NCBI RefSeq assembly: GCF_900115365.1
Contig: NZ_FOWD01000008.1
Coordinates: 1 to 64,000, forward strand
Length of the DNA stretch: 64,000 bases
DNA from: Anaerocolumna aminovalerica
Lineage (GTDB): Bacteria; Bacillota; Clostridia; Lachnospirales; Lachnospiraceae
Direction of reading: 5' to 3'
Shown here: positions 26,402 to 34,821 of the stretch, piece by piece
Layout of the letters: every line of letters starts with the position of its first letter
Position numbering within the stretch: position 1 is the stretch's first letter
Made by a program: the position numbers and the translations under genes
The notes under the pieces: generated by a model
The model's database searches: none
Told to the model about the DNA's origin: nothing
What the model saw: the letters and a program-made list of their open reading frames with translations, nothing else

Positions 26402-27310
26402 TCATTTTTCTATATTGTTATAAAAACTGCTGCAAAATTCAATAAAGGATTTTTCTAAACGGCTAAATCTCTTCCGTTTTTCGAATACAATATAAAGTCT
26501 TCTGTAAATAGCTTCACCTATAGGTTCATACATTAAAATTTTGCCTTCTTCCGCAAAATCCTGAGCAGATTTTTTGGACATAATTGATATTCCCATACCT
26601 TTACTGACTGACCTTTTAATAATTTCCTGATCGTTAATACGGGCAACAACATTTAATTTGGAACCCTCTATTTTTTTGGATTCCAGAAACCTCTCGGCGG
26701 ATTTTAAAGTTCCGGAACCATTTTCCCTTAGTATAATAGGTTCTTTCAATAGATTCTCCAAAGTATTGGCCTTCTCCAATAAAACCTTGTAGTGATTTTC
26801 ATTTGGAGTAATTATAACAAGTTTGTCCTCATAAAATGGTATGAAATTCAGCTTACTGTTTTCATCCTTAACACCAACAAAACCAATATCCACTTTATGC
26901 TTTAATATCTCATCAATCACATACTGGCTGTCACCATGATTGATAGAAAAATATATCTTTTTATTCTGCTTTTTAAAGGCAGAAATCAATTCAGGTAATA
27001 TATATTGAGAAGGAATGGTGGAACCTGCAATCACGATTGCTTCATCGGCCTGAGACTTTGCACCAAATTCCTGATATAAATCTTCTTTTATTTCTAAGAT
27101 TTCTTTTGCATATTCATATAATTTCTCACCGGCACTTGTGGTTTTTACCGTTTTTGTAGTGCGTTCCACCAGCCTCACATTAAGCTCTTTTTCTAAAGAA
27201 ACTATATGTGAACTTATAGTCGGCTGGGTGAGAAATAAGCTTTTTGCTGCTTTTGAAAAGCTTTGTAACTCAACAACCTTTACAAATGCTTCTAGTTGCC
27301 TCAATTCCAT
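26402..27310 (-). CDS. LysR-family regulator, selenium-metabolism type
   Basis: About 302 residues. N-terminal winged HTH (ELRQLEAFVKVVELQSFSKAA, then LFLTQPTISSHIVSLEKEL) and a C-terminal periplasmic-binding-like sensor domain (AIVIAGSTIPSQYILPELI). It is the first gene of the yqeC-yqeB-yedF-mob-mod-xdhC operon and diverges from selD, matching the LysR type that accompanies selenium genes in Firmicutes. It is a good candidate to read selenium or cysteine status and to bind the boxes in 27390-27600. The ATG at 27310 has AGGTG 6 nt upstream; a GTG at 27319 is less likely. Confidence 0.87.
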   Translation of the reverse strand: MELRQLEAFVKVVELQSFSKAAKSLFLTQPTISSHIVSLEKELNVRLVERTTKTVKTTSAGEKLYEYAKEILEIKEDLYQEFGAKSQADEAIVIAGSTIPSQYILPELISAFKKQNKKIYFSINHGDSQYVIDEILKHKVDIGFVGVKDENSKLNFIPFYEDKLVIITPNENHYKVLLEKANTLENLLKEPIILRENGSGTLKSAERFLESKKIEGSKLNVVARINDQEIIKRSVSKGMGISIMSKKSAQDFAEEGKILMYEPIGEAIYRRLYIVFEKRKRFSRLEKSFIEFCSSFYNNIEK

Positions 27311-27390
27311 ATTATACACCTACTCTTCTCTATTATATATCAAAAATTATACCATGATTTATTGATTATTTCTATAAATACTTTTCTTTA

Positions 27391-27407
27391 TTAGATATTA
27401 TCTATAA
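27391..27407. promoter_or_regulatory. TAGAT/ATCTA inverted repeat, candidate LysR site
   Basis: TAGAT and ATCTA arms with a 3-bp spacer lie about 80 bp before lysR in the lysR-selD divergent region. Related boxes occur at 27581-27597 (direct repeat of ATAGAT, before selD) and 30646-30670 (before the desulfurase). Confidence 0.45.
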
Positions 27408-27465
27408 TTGTATTCTAGCCTTTCAGAATTACTTGTAGTAAAATATAATAGCACCATACAATATT

Positions 27466-27486
27466 ATGAACCTGCTTTATGTTCAT
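27466..27486. promoter_or_regulatory. 21-bp inverted repeat shared with the desulfurase promoter (copy 1)
   Basis: ATGAAC...GTTCAT with central TGCTTTAT. The same sequence with one base change occurs at 30764-30784. The two sites lie in the only two divergent promoter regions of the selenium block. Confidence 0.6.
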
Positions 27487-27621
27487 TTTTTACACTCCAT
27501 TCAGAATTTGCAAGAAAACTTACAAAGAATGTTATTTTTCCAGTTTCTTCATCCCGCTGTGGTTAATTAATCCGATTACAATAGATATTATAGATAATCA
27601 TTTAAGGAGGATATATCCGTT

Positions 27622-28662
27622 ATGGCAAAAAAGAATGTTCCACTTACCCAGTTAGTTAAAACTTCAGGTTGTGCAGCAAAATTAGGTCCTAGTGTACTTC
27701 ACAGTGTATTACAGCAGCTGCCCAAGTTCGAAGATCCTAATTTAGTGGTTGGCTTTGACACAAGCGATGATGCTTGTGTTTACAAAATAAATGATTCCCT
27801 TGTAACAATCCAAACTGTAGACTTCTTTCCCCCAATGGTAGATGACCCTTATTACTTCGGACAGATTGCTGCTGCCAATGCATTAAGTGATGTATATGCC
27901 ATGGGCGGTAACCCCTCTCTTGCCATGAATTTAATGTGCTTCCCATCCTGTTTGGATATAAAGGTTATGGAAAGTATATTGGAAGGCGGGTATTCTAAGG
28001 TAAAGGAAGCAGGTGCCATTGTTGCAGGAGGACATACCATTACCGACCCTACACCAAAGTATGGTTTATGTGTAACCGGTTTTGCACATCCTTCTGAAAT
28101 CTTAACCAACAGTTCCGCACATACCGGTGATGTTTTAGTTCTTACCAAACCCATTGGCTTGGGGGTTATGAATACTGCCGCAAAAGTAGACATGTTGAAT
28201 GATGGTCAGTTAAAAAATATTATAGATATTATGGCAACTTTAAATAAATATGCCAAAGAAGCCATGGCAGGCTTAAAGGTCCACTCTTGTACAGATGTTA
28301 CCGGATTTAGCTTAACGGGACACAGTTATGAAATGGCCTCCGGAAGTGGAAAAACCATAGAACTATTTACCGATCAGATTCCAGTTATTGACGGTGCTTT
28401 AGATTTGGCTGCAATGGGAATTATACCGGAGGGTATGTACAATAATCTGGATTACCTTGCTGATAAGTTTATTTATAAAAATACCCTGCCTCAGAATCTA
28501 AAAGACTTACTGTTAGATCCCCAAACTTCCGGCGGTTTACTTATCTCCTTACCGGAAAAAGACGCAAAAGAATTCTTAAAACGTATGGAAGAGTATACCC
28601 CATATGCCGGAATAATTGGACAAGTAACGGAGAAGAAAGAAAAGCCATTGCTTATTTATTAA
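27622..28662 (+). CDS. selD: Selenophosphate synthetase (Cys form)
   Basis: A 346-residue SelD that makes selenophosphate from selenide and ATP. The active-site stretch TSGCAAKLGP has Cys17 in the position that is selenocysteine in some orthologues, with Lys20 next to it, so no UGA recoding is needed. The core GFDTSDDACVYKI and QTVDFFPPMVDDPYYFG are typical. AGGAGG lies upstream of the ATG. It feeds the labile selenium cofactor of the hydroxylase and possibly selenocysteine synthesis, although no selA/selB/selC was seen in this window. Confidence 0.96.
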   Translation: MAKKNVPLTQLVKTSGCAAKLGPSVLHSVLQQLPKFEDPNLVVGFDTSDDACVYKINDSLVTIQTVDFFPPMVDDPYYFGQIAAANALSDVYAMGGNPSLAMNLMCFPSCLDIKVMESILEGGYSKVKEAGAIVAGGHTITDPTPKYGLCVTGFAHPSEILTNSSAHTGDVLVLTKPIGLGVMNTAAKVDMLNDGQLKNIIDIMATLNKYAKEAMAGLKVHSCTDVTGFSLTGHSYEMASGSGKTIELFTDQIPVIDGALDLAAMGIIPEGMYNNLDYLADKFIYKNTLPQNLKDLLLDPQTSGGLLISLPEKDAKEFLKRMEEYTPYAGIIGQVTEKKEKPLLIY

Positions 28663-28720
28663 AAAGTTAACAAAATTACCGCAGTTTCTATCTGGCTGTG
28701 GGAAAGGAATATACGTTATT

Positions 28721-28969
28721 ATGGATTACTATTTAATTACATTTTCCAGTACCCATGCAGCAATGGCTGCCCAAAAGTTTTTAAAAGATAAAATACATTT
28801 TTATGTGATGCCAACATTAAGGGAGATATCCAACAGTTGTGGTATCTCCCTTAAGATAAATGATTCTGCTTATGAGGAAATTATGGAAGCTATAAAGGAT
28901 TTCCCCATAAACCATGGTATGTATAAAATTTATTTGATTACCCCCAGTGAGATTAAGGTAATGAATTAG
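28721..28969 (+). CDS. DUF3343 protein, proposed Se/S carrier
   Basis: An 82-residue protein with the DUF3343 pattern: MDYYLITFSSTHAAMAAQKFLK, then MPTLREISNSCGISLKI, where the Cys near residue 40 is conserved in the family. Members are found next to selD and cysteine desulfurases and are proposed to carry selenium or sulfur. It lies 58 bp after selD on the same strand. GGAAAGG sits about 13 nt before the ATG, a rather long gap. Confidence 0.82.
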   Translation: MDYYLITFSSTHAAMAAQKFLKDKIHFYVMPTLREISNSCGISLKINDSAYEEIMEAIKDFPINHGMYKIYLITPSEIKVMN

Positions 28970-29038
28970 AGTAATCAAAAGGTGAAAACACTTGTTTAAA
29001 AACAAAATTAGAATGAGTTTAAAGTTTTGCTATATAAA

Positions 29039-29986
29039 TTAGTTAGCTTGTTTTATAACATCTAAGCCATTCACTTTAACTGTAGATATATGAACTATAT
29101 ATCTGATCAGCACATAAAATACAAGTACAACTGCAATAGCTTCTTCAATTTTTACAATTACAGGCAGTATACCTGTGTTAAAACCTTGCTTTATCAGAAA
29201 TCCATTGCTTAATTTTAATGCCAAAGCGGAGATTACCATTGGGAATGTGAATGCACTATAACTTGGATAAAACTTCAACTTCAATAACCCCGCCAATCGA
29301 CTGATTGCAAATAGATAAAATCCCTGTGACAATATTAATAGCAGCCAGAAAATAATCATATTCTTTGTATCAAAGCTATTTAAATATCCGGCTAAACATA
29401 AGGAGCCCGGCGCTGCGAATATCACTAAGGTAGGCAACGCAGGTTCCGGTATTTCTTTTACGATAAACACACGTTTTCCTACAACAAATATTAAAATAAT
29501 ATAGCATATAAAAGAAAACCAGAATGCGATTTGTCCTATAGCCGGTTGGAAAGCCTTTCCTGTTACTGCCGCTGCGGCAATACCTACGTATACAATAAAC
29601 CAGCTTGGAAACACCTGTTTAATTTTAAACTGCCCTATAAACTTAAAGGTGAAACGAAGCAGAAATACCAGATGGAGAATTACTCCGGCAATCCATACCC
29701 CAAATGCCGCATTATTGTTATATGGTTTTATGTAAGTAGCTAAAATCATAATTCCCATGGTGTAGGTAAGAAAAACAGAACCTCCGATAGGAGTGTCCAA
29801 ATCATTTTTAAGTCCTTTCAGGTCACTTAAGAACTTAATTGTTGTAATAATAAATATAATTGCAGAAATAATTCCAAGTATATTTCTATAAACTTCCCCA
29901 TAAGACTGAACTAAATTACCTAAAACAGCAAATGAAAGCATCACGCCTACTATAGGCATAGGTACCTTTTTCAAAAAAGTATTCAC
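29039..29986 (-). CDS. TDT-family transporter (tellurite-resistance/dicarboxylate type)
   Basis: A 315-residue protein with about ten hydrophobic segments, similar in layout to TehA/TDT transporters (N-terminal MPIVGVMLSFAVLGNL, central PALPTLVIFAAPGSLCLAGYL, late FPMVISALALKL). In this neighbourhood it might move sulfite, selenite or another small anion, but no sequence feature proves the substrate. It follows the C_GCAxxG_C_C gene on the same strand by 19 bp, so the two are likely cotranscribed. Confidence 0.75.
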   Translation of the reverse strand: MNTFLKKVPMPIVGVMLSFAVLGNLVQSYGEVYRNILGIISAIIFIITTIKFLSDLKGLKNDLDTPIGGSVFLTYTMGIMILATYIKPYNNNAAFGVWIAGVILHLVFLLRFTFKFIGQFKIKQVFPSWFIVYVGIAAAAVTGKAFQPAIGQIAFWFSFICYIILIFVVGKRVFIVKEIPEPALPTLVIFAAPGSLCLAGYLNSFDTKNMIIFWLLLILSQGFYLFAISRLAGLLKLKFYPSYSAFTFPMVISALALKLSNGFLIKQGFNTGILPVIVKIEEAIAVVLVFYVLIRYIVHISTVKVNGLDVIKQAN

Positions 29987-30005
29987 CGTATCTCTCCTAT
30001 TCTTT

Positions 30006-30482
30006 TTACTTTTCCTCTATTTTAATAACACCGTCTTCTATTAATTCTCTGGCTACCCATTCAGCTACTCTTCCGGTTATGTTAATGCAGTGATTTTTTC
30101 TTTCTGGAGATTGAAAATTATCTCCTGCCCATTCCTTTGTAATAACCCGGCAACAAGTAGATTTATATTGATCTTTTATAAAATCATGAAGACCCTTTGC
30201 CTTCTCAAACATCTTTGGATTCATAGTTTCTCCATGAACTCTGCCATACACCATTCCTAAAGCCATCTCCCCACCGGAAACAGCGCCACACAGACATTGT
30301 GCTTTACCAAGACCAATCGGAAATCCGGATGCTAATTTAACTACATCGTCAGAATATGGTTTTCCTAAAGCATCATTGATAGTCTGCACCACTGCTTCTG
30401 AACAGAAAAACTCGCCTTTTCTAAAATAGGTTTCTGCAGTTTCCCGAATACTTTCCAGATACTTTTCTTTTAAATCATTCAT
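30006..30482 (-). CDS. C_GCAxxG_C_C-family redox protein
   Basis: A 158-residue protein of the C_GCAxxG_C_C family. Cysteines lie in FFCSEAVVQ (about 24), KAQCLCGAVSGGEMALG (about 65-79), STCCRVITKEW (about 116-126) and NHCINITG (about 139-146), spacing typical of the family. It likely holds a metal or acts in thiol/selenium redox; function is unproven. It is divergent from the desulfurase and upstream of the TDT transporter on the minus strand. Confidence 0.82.
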   Translation of the reverse strand: MNDLKEKYLESIRETAETYFRKGEFFCSEAVVQTINDALGKPYSDDVVKLASGFPIGLGKAQCLCGAVSGGEMALGMVYGRVHGETMNPKMFEKAKGLHDFIKDQYKSTCCRVITKEWAGDNFQSPERKNHCINITGRVAEWVARELIEDGVIKIEEK

Positions 30483-30645
30483 ATCTTTTCCTCACATTCT
30501 TTTCATATTGGTATATTTCAATTAAATCCCCCAACCCACTTGAAATACAAGTCAAATGAATTAGAATAAGTATAAATATATTCTGTCTATAATTATACTT
30601 ACAGAATGGTGAGAGGTAAAATCAATAATCTATATGGATGGAGGC

Positions 30646-30670
30646 CATTTATAGATTATATCTATAAATG
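30646..30670. promoter_or_regulatory. Perfect inverted repeat with ATAGA/TCTAT core
   Basis: Ten-bp arms CATTTATAGA and TCTATAAATG with a 5-bp spacer TTATA. The core resembles the boxes upstream of lysR and selD. The rest of 30483-30887 contains two TATAAT-like boxes, the second 21-bp box (30764-30784) and a GCAAGCTTGC palindrome near 30726, with no gene. Confidence 0.5.
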
Positions 30671-30763
30671 ACTGCATTACAGAAGGGTAATATTATGATA
30701 TAATATAAACGGAATGAGGAAAATGCAAGCTTGCTTGAATTTTCCCAGTTTAGTGCCACGACT

Positions 30764-30784
30764 ATGAACATGCTTTATGTTCAT
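30764..30784. promoter_or_regulatory. 21-bp inverted repeat shared with the selD promoter (copy 2)
   Basis: ATGAACAT and ATGTTCAT arms around GCTTT; differs from the copy at 27466-27486 by one base. A TATAAT (30787-30792 region) follows at once, so a bound protein would overlap the desulfurase promoter. Confidence 0.6.
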
Positions 30785-30887
30785 GATATAATAAAAACAG
30801 AGAAAAAGATTGCAAGTTTGCCTGCAAATAACTCTGCTAAACAGAAAAAGTTAAATCCCGATATTTGAGATTAGATTGGAGATTATA

Positions 30888-32063
30888 ATGAAAAAAATAT
30901 ATATGGACCAGGCTGCTACTTCCTTTCCAAAAGCCCCTGGTGTAATAGAAGCTATGGTAGAATTTATGACTCAGGTAGGTACCAATATAAATCGGGGAAG
31001 TTATGAAAATGCTTATGAAACTGCAGGAGTTGTTTACGAAACAAGAGAACAATTATGTAAACTTTTTGATTTCGGCCCCATCGAAGACAAAGCAAAGAAT
31101 GTTATATTTACCCCCAACATAACTTATGCACTTAATTTTATAATAAAGGGATACTTAAAATCCGGTGATCATGTCTTAGTAAGCTCCATGGAACACAATG
31201 CCCTCATGCGCCCCCTTGTACAATTGCAAAAGGACAGGGGAATAACCTTTGACCGAATTCCCTGTACCAAAGAAGGTGAATTACAGGTAGAAGTTATAGA
31301 AGCATTGATACAAAAAAATACAAAGGCTATTATTATGACCCACGGTTCAAACCTATGCGGCACCTTGATGCCAATTAAGGAGGTGGGAGCAATTGCACAT
31401 AACCATGGTATAAAGTTCATAGTAGACTCAGCACAGACAGCCGGAACATTTCCGATATCCATGAAAGACATGCATATAGATGCTCTTGCATTTACAGGTC
31501 ATAAAGGTCTGTTAGGCCCTCAAGGAATAGGAGGCTTTCTTATAACCGATGAAATGGCAGATGAAATGACACCTCTTATAACGGGAGGAACCGGCAGCAT
31601 ATCTGATACGGAAGAAACCCCAACCTTTCTGCCGGACAAATTTGAAGCAGGCACATTAAATCTGCCGGGAATCATAGGACTTCATAGGAGTCTAAAATAT
31701 TTAGAAGAAGTGGGTATAGACAAAATCCGTGAAAAGGAATTAAAATTAACGCAACAATTTATAGATGGCGTGTCTAACATAGAAGGAATCCGTATTATCG
31801 GAAAAACAACCTGCAAGGACAGAAGTTCCGTAGTAAGCCTTCAAACAACTAATCTGGATGAAGCAATCCTAGCCTTCCGTTTAGACCAAGAATACCAGAT
31901 CATGACCCGTGTAGGAATGCACTGTGCCCCAAACGCCCATAAAACCTTAGGCACCTTCCCGGAAGGAACTATCCGGTTTTCTTTTGGATACAGCAATACA
32001 GAGGAAGAAGTAGAATATGCAATTAAGGCAATAGAAGGGATTTGTATACAAAATCAAAATTAA
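30888..32063 (+). CDS. Cysteine desulfurase-family protein (selenium-linked type)
   Basis: About 391 residues, class V aminotransferase fold. N-terminal YMDQAATSFPKAPGV, PLP Lys in LAFTGHKGLLGPQGIGG (about residue 201), and catalytic Cys loop MTRVGMHCAPNAHKTLG (about 345-361). It matches the EF2568-type family that occurs beside SDMH genes and is likely to supply sulfur or selenium from cysteine/selenocysteine to SelD or the cofactor. The ATG at 30888 has TTGGAG 6 nt upstream; a TTG at 30876 lies inside that site. Monocistronic as far as can be seen. Confidence 0.9.
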   Translation: MKKIYMDQAATSFPKAPGVIEAMVEFMTQVGTNINRGSYENAYETAGVVYETREQLCKLFDFGPIEDKAKNVIFTPNITYALNFIIKGYLKSGDHVLVSSMEHNALMRPLVQLQKDRGITFDRIPCTKEGELQVEVIEALIQKNTKAIIMTHGSNLCGTLMPIKEVGAIAHNHGIKFIVDSAQTAGTFPISMKDMHIDALAFTGHKGLLGPQGIGGFLITDEMADEMTPLITGGTGSISDTEETPTFLPDKFEAGTLNLPGIIGLHRSLKYLEEVGIDKIREKELKLTQQFIDGVSNIEGIRIIGKTTCKDRSSVVSLQTTNLDEAILAFRLDQEYQIMTRVGMHCAPNAHKTLGTFPEGTIRFSFGYSNTEEEVEYAIKAIEGICIQNQN

Positions 32064-32133
32064 AGAAGCTGAAGAGAATACTATTGCTATGTCAATGTGT
32101 TTCGTAAAATAAGTTCCAAAAATATCAGATACG

Positions 32134-32310
32134 CTAGCGGCAATTACCGCCAGCGTAAAAGCCAGTTCTTGAAATCGGTTCGCTTTTGTATCGGCCTATA
32201 TTGACAACCATTTTGATAAAGACTTCTTGTGTTAAGTCCTGGGGGCTATGACAGTTCAATGTTTTTAAAATTATGTTCTTAGCGATTTTTTCTGTTTCAA
32301 ATGGGTACAT
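32134..32310 (-). pseudogene. Remnant of an ECF sigma factor (region 2)
   Basis: A 58-codon frame holds DLTQEVFIKMVVNIGRYKS, a clear match to the region 2 helix of ECF sigma factors, then loses the frame; the expected FKNWLL follows in the next frame (near 32160). Regions 3 and 4 are gone. The 32064-32133 spacer also carries an imperfect CGCTAGCGG/CCGCCAGCG hairpin. The fragment sits between two intact genes and is a fossil of a lost regulator. Confidence 0.6.
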
Positions 32311-32362
32311 TCTTAACCCAACTCACCAATATTCTGCACATATCTTTGAAGTGCCTGAAAAA

Positions 32363-33601
32363 TCACACCTGTTGTGCAAATGGAATATTGCGCGTATGAC
32401 AATGGATTCCACCCCCATACAAGTTCAGTGCCAACGGGTTAATCTGTATAATACGACGGTTAGGAAATGCGATTTGTAAAACCTGTAGTGCCTGTTCGTC
32501 TTTTTCCCTGATTCGCTCTGACATTCCTTCCTTGTAATATTTCTGAGCAACTACTACATTATTAGCAATCAGAAAATTGCAATAGCTGAGTGCCGGCAAA
32601 ACGTTAATTGGACCGTCAGGAAATGGAGTTACATCTGACAGCACCCCATCCATATCTTCATTATGCTCCCTCCAAAGGTTATATGCGTCATCTTCTGGAT
32701 AGAGGTCCATATAGATTGGCTCAGGAACAGGCATATTCAGAATACGGAAAGGCTGCCCGTCCTGATTACGAGCGGTCTTTACCGCCTCATATGCTCGGTC
32801 CAGCCGTTCTTTGTTAAAAGCATGTAACTTACTTTCACGGGCTTCTTCCTCGGAAATGTGTGCAATTAAAATAGTATCGGTATTGGCAAAACGACAGATC
32901 TCATCAATGTGTCCATTGGCACTAGCAGAACGGAAGGAGCAGAATGTACCGTCGGCAGAAGGGATTGGTCCGGAATAAGCATATTCATCGTCATAGGAAC
33001 ATTGCGGAAGCCAGATAATCTGCTCCAGATTAAATACCCGCTTCAGCTCCTGCTCTACCTCTGTTACGTTCTTGCCAGGATTACGTTTATCCACCTCTGT
33101 TTCTTTTATTGCCATCATTATACCGCCTCCGTTGAATTCCCGATCGCCACCTTCGCTGATCAGTTCAGAGTGCCGTGTATTTTCAATTCCGATTAATTTG
33201 GCATGATATTCACTGAATCCCCGTAATAGGCGGGAAAGCTCATCATCCTCCGGATAGTATCCATACATGTCAAAACGGAAATCAACCCTTGCACGGCTTC
33301 CAAGATCACCTATCATAACTTCAGCTCCAAAATCACGGGGATAGACGATAGGTGAGGGGAATATTACAAAGCGGATTAATGCAATATCAACCCCTTGCCT
33401 AGCTAATTCCTGTTTTGCACGTTTTTGCACTTCCTCATCATAGCAACATACGATGATTTCTACTTCTCCCATCAGGGCCAATACCACTTGAACGCTGACT
33501 ATATCCGTATTTAACTTTCTGGTTGCATTGGCGTATGGTGGCCAGATAATTAGCACCGATTCTTGTTTTTCAAATTCTCCTACAGTTCTAAAACTTTCCA
33601 T
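32363..33601 (-). CDS. Agmatine deiminase-family protein
   Basis: A 412-residue porphyromonas-type peptidylarginine / agmatine deiminase fold. Visible active-site motifs: YPRDFGAE (about 107-114), EGGDREFNGGG (about 167-177), NGHIDE (about 230-235) and the nucleophile Cys in GGGIHCHTRNIPFA near the C-terminus. It would hydrolyse a guanidino group to a ureido group and ammonia; the substrate could be agmatine or a related compound, so I give no symbol. Divergent from a MerR regulator that probably controls it through the promoter at 33706-33736. GGAGATG lies near the start. Confidence 0.85.
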   Translation of the reverse strand: MESFRTVGEFEKQESVLIIWPPYANATRKLNTDIVSVQVVLALMGEVEIIVCCYDEEVQKRAKQELARQGVDIALIRFVIFPSPIVYPRDFGAEVMIGDLGSRARVDFRFDMYGYYPEDDELSRLLRGFSEYHAKLIGIENTRHSELISEGGDREFNGGGIMMAIKETEVDKRNPGKNVTEVEQELKRVFNLEQIIWLPQCSYDDEYAYSGPIPSADGTFCSFRSASANGHIDEICRFANTDTILIAHISEEEARESKLHAFNKERLDRAYEAVKTARNQDGQPFRILNMPVPEPIYMDLYPEDDAYNLWREHNEDMDGVLSDVTPFPDGPINVLPALSYCNFLIANNVVVAQKYYKEGMSERIREKDEQALQVLQIAFPNRRIIQINPLALNLYGGGIHCHTRNIPFAQQV

Positions 33602-33705
33602 ATATACATCTCCTTTTTATTATTTTTTACAATATGAAAGACTGTAATTTCTGTAGAAACCCCTATTGGAAAATGAAAGGTATTGCAATTTTTAAAACAA
33701 TATGT

Positions 33706-33736
33706 ATTATATAGTATGGAGTAACTCCATAGTCAA
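33706..33736 (-). promoter_or_regulatory. MerR-type promoter with 19-bp spacer and palindromic operator
   Basis: Minus strand: TTGACT (33731-33736), a 19-bp spacer, TATAAT (33706-33711). The spacer is filled by a perfect 17-bp palindrome TATGGAGTAACTCCATA (33715-33731). A long spacer with a centred dyad is the hallmark of promoters twisted open by MerR-family activators. It points toward the deiminase gene, 105 bp away. Confidence 0.8.
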
Positions 33737-33749
33737 GGAGGAAAACGAA

Positions 33750-34565
33750 ATGCATAAAAATAAATTAAAGACCTTTACAACTGGAGAATTTGCGCAAAGA
33801 TTTGGAATTAAAAAGGATACCTTATTCTATTATGACCGTATCGGTTTATTTCATCCGGCAGGAGTGAATGACAATGGATATCGGTATTATACGGTTCCGC
33901 AGCTTGATGTTTTCTGGATGCTTCAATCTTTAAGAGAGCTTAACTTTCCTTTGAAAACATTGGGATACTACCTCAATGCGCCATCACCGGAAGGGTTAAT
34001 TGCACTTTCCAAGGAACAACTCAGCCGAGTGAAGCAGGAAATCAGAAAGCTGGAACAAATTCACTGGTTATTAAACAGTATCGTCACCTATTCGGAGGAA
34101 GCCCTTAGCGCTCCCTTGGATGAAATCTCTCTCGTGGAACTTCCAGATGAGCCTGTTTTATATAGCGATCCCATACCGCAGGAGAATAATGTCGTCAGTG
34201 GCGAGGAGTGGTTTAGCTATTATGATCGCTTTTTGAAAGATACAGACCTGAAAGGTCCCGCTTATGTCGGATCTATTGTAAGCCAGGAGGATCTTCTGGC
34301 GGGAAGATTTGAGAGGGTTGATCGGCTGTTTGTACGTATGGACGGTATAAATGCCAAGTTAAAGCCGGCAGGACTTTATGCAGTCACTTATCACAAAGGT
34401 CCATTTGAATCAGTATTGGAGGTCTATGAACCATTTCTTCGTCAGCTTAAAGCACGGGGACTGACTGTATGTGGCGATTCTTATGAGGAATATCTATTGG
34501 GTAGGTTATCCGTTCAAGACCAGACTGAGTTTATTTTTAAAATTAGCCTGGCGGTGTATAAATGA
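33750..34565 (+). CDS. MerR-family regulator with GyrI-like effector domain
   Basis: About 271 residues. N-terminal MerR HTH (FTTGEFAQRFGIKKDTLFYYDRIGL) with the usual NGYRYYTVPQLDV wing, a coiled linker (SKEQLSRVKQEIRKLEQIHW), then a GyrI-like small-molecule domain (about 150-271). AAGGAGG lies 8 nt before the ATG at 33750; an earlier frame start at 33702 would read through the operator. It probably activates the divergent deiminase gene when a ligand binds. Ligand unknown. Confidence 0.88.
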   Translation: MHKNKLKTFTTGEFAQRFGIKKDTLFYYDRIGLFHPAGVNDNGYRYYTVPQLDVFWMLQSLRELNFPLKTLGYYLNAPSPEGLIALSKEQLSRVKQEIRKLEQIHWLLNSIVTYSEEALSAPLDEISLVELPDEPVLYSDPIPQENNVVSGEEWFSYYDRFLKDTDLKGPAYVGSIVSQEDLLAGRFERVDRLFVRMDGINAKLKPAGLYAVTYHKGPFESVLEVYEPFLRQLKARGLTVCGDSYEEYLLGRLSVQDQTEFIFKISLAVYK

Positions 34566-34589
34566 TGACGGTACCTGCCCTACCGTTAC

Positions 34590-34690
34590 CTTCCAGTTTT
34601 GGTAAGCTTTGGATAACGGTGACAATGCGAAGAAAGAAGTGGGATATACAATTAAAGCAAGAGTGTTGCCAAAATTGATGCAAATAAACT
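34590..34690 (+). pseudogene. Probable remnant of a desulfurase-like gene 3' end
   Basis: Around 34608-34665 the DNA resembles the last 100 bases of the cysteine desulfurase gene (31975-32030). It reads TTTGGATA, then AAGAAAGAAGTGGGATATAC and AATTAAAGCA, with the peptide NAKKEVGYTIKA against NTEEEVEYAIKA. Frames are broken upstream. It looks like the decayed tail of a second class V aminotransferase gene. By-eye match only. Confidence 0.35.
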
Positions 34691-34738
34691 TTGAAACAAG
34701 GCAGTGGTAAAATCCTCATCAAAATAAATAGGTATAAA

Positions 34739-34784
34739 AGTGGCTGTCCCTCTAGCGGTTTAAACCGCTAGAGGGACAGCCACT
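34739..34784. terminator. 46-bp perfect palindrome, terminator
   Basis: Two 23-bp arms are exact complements (starting AGTGGCTGTCCC, centre at 34761/34762). On the minus strand it is followed by TTTTATACC, so it most likely ends the ridA transcript, 38 bp after its stop codon. No terminal T run on the plus strand. Confidence 0.75.
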
Positions 34785-34821
34785 TCTCAATAAATATGAA
34801 TCAAAGCATCTTTAAGCTAAA

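Noticed and set aside
27622-28662. Selenocysteine codon in selD
   Set aside because: The key residue is Cys17, coded normally; no in-frame TGA with a following hairpin was noticed in this or the neighbouring genes.
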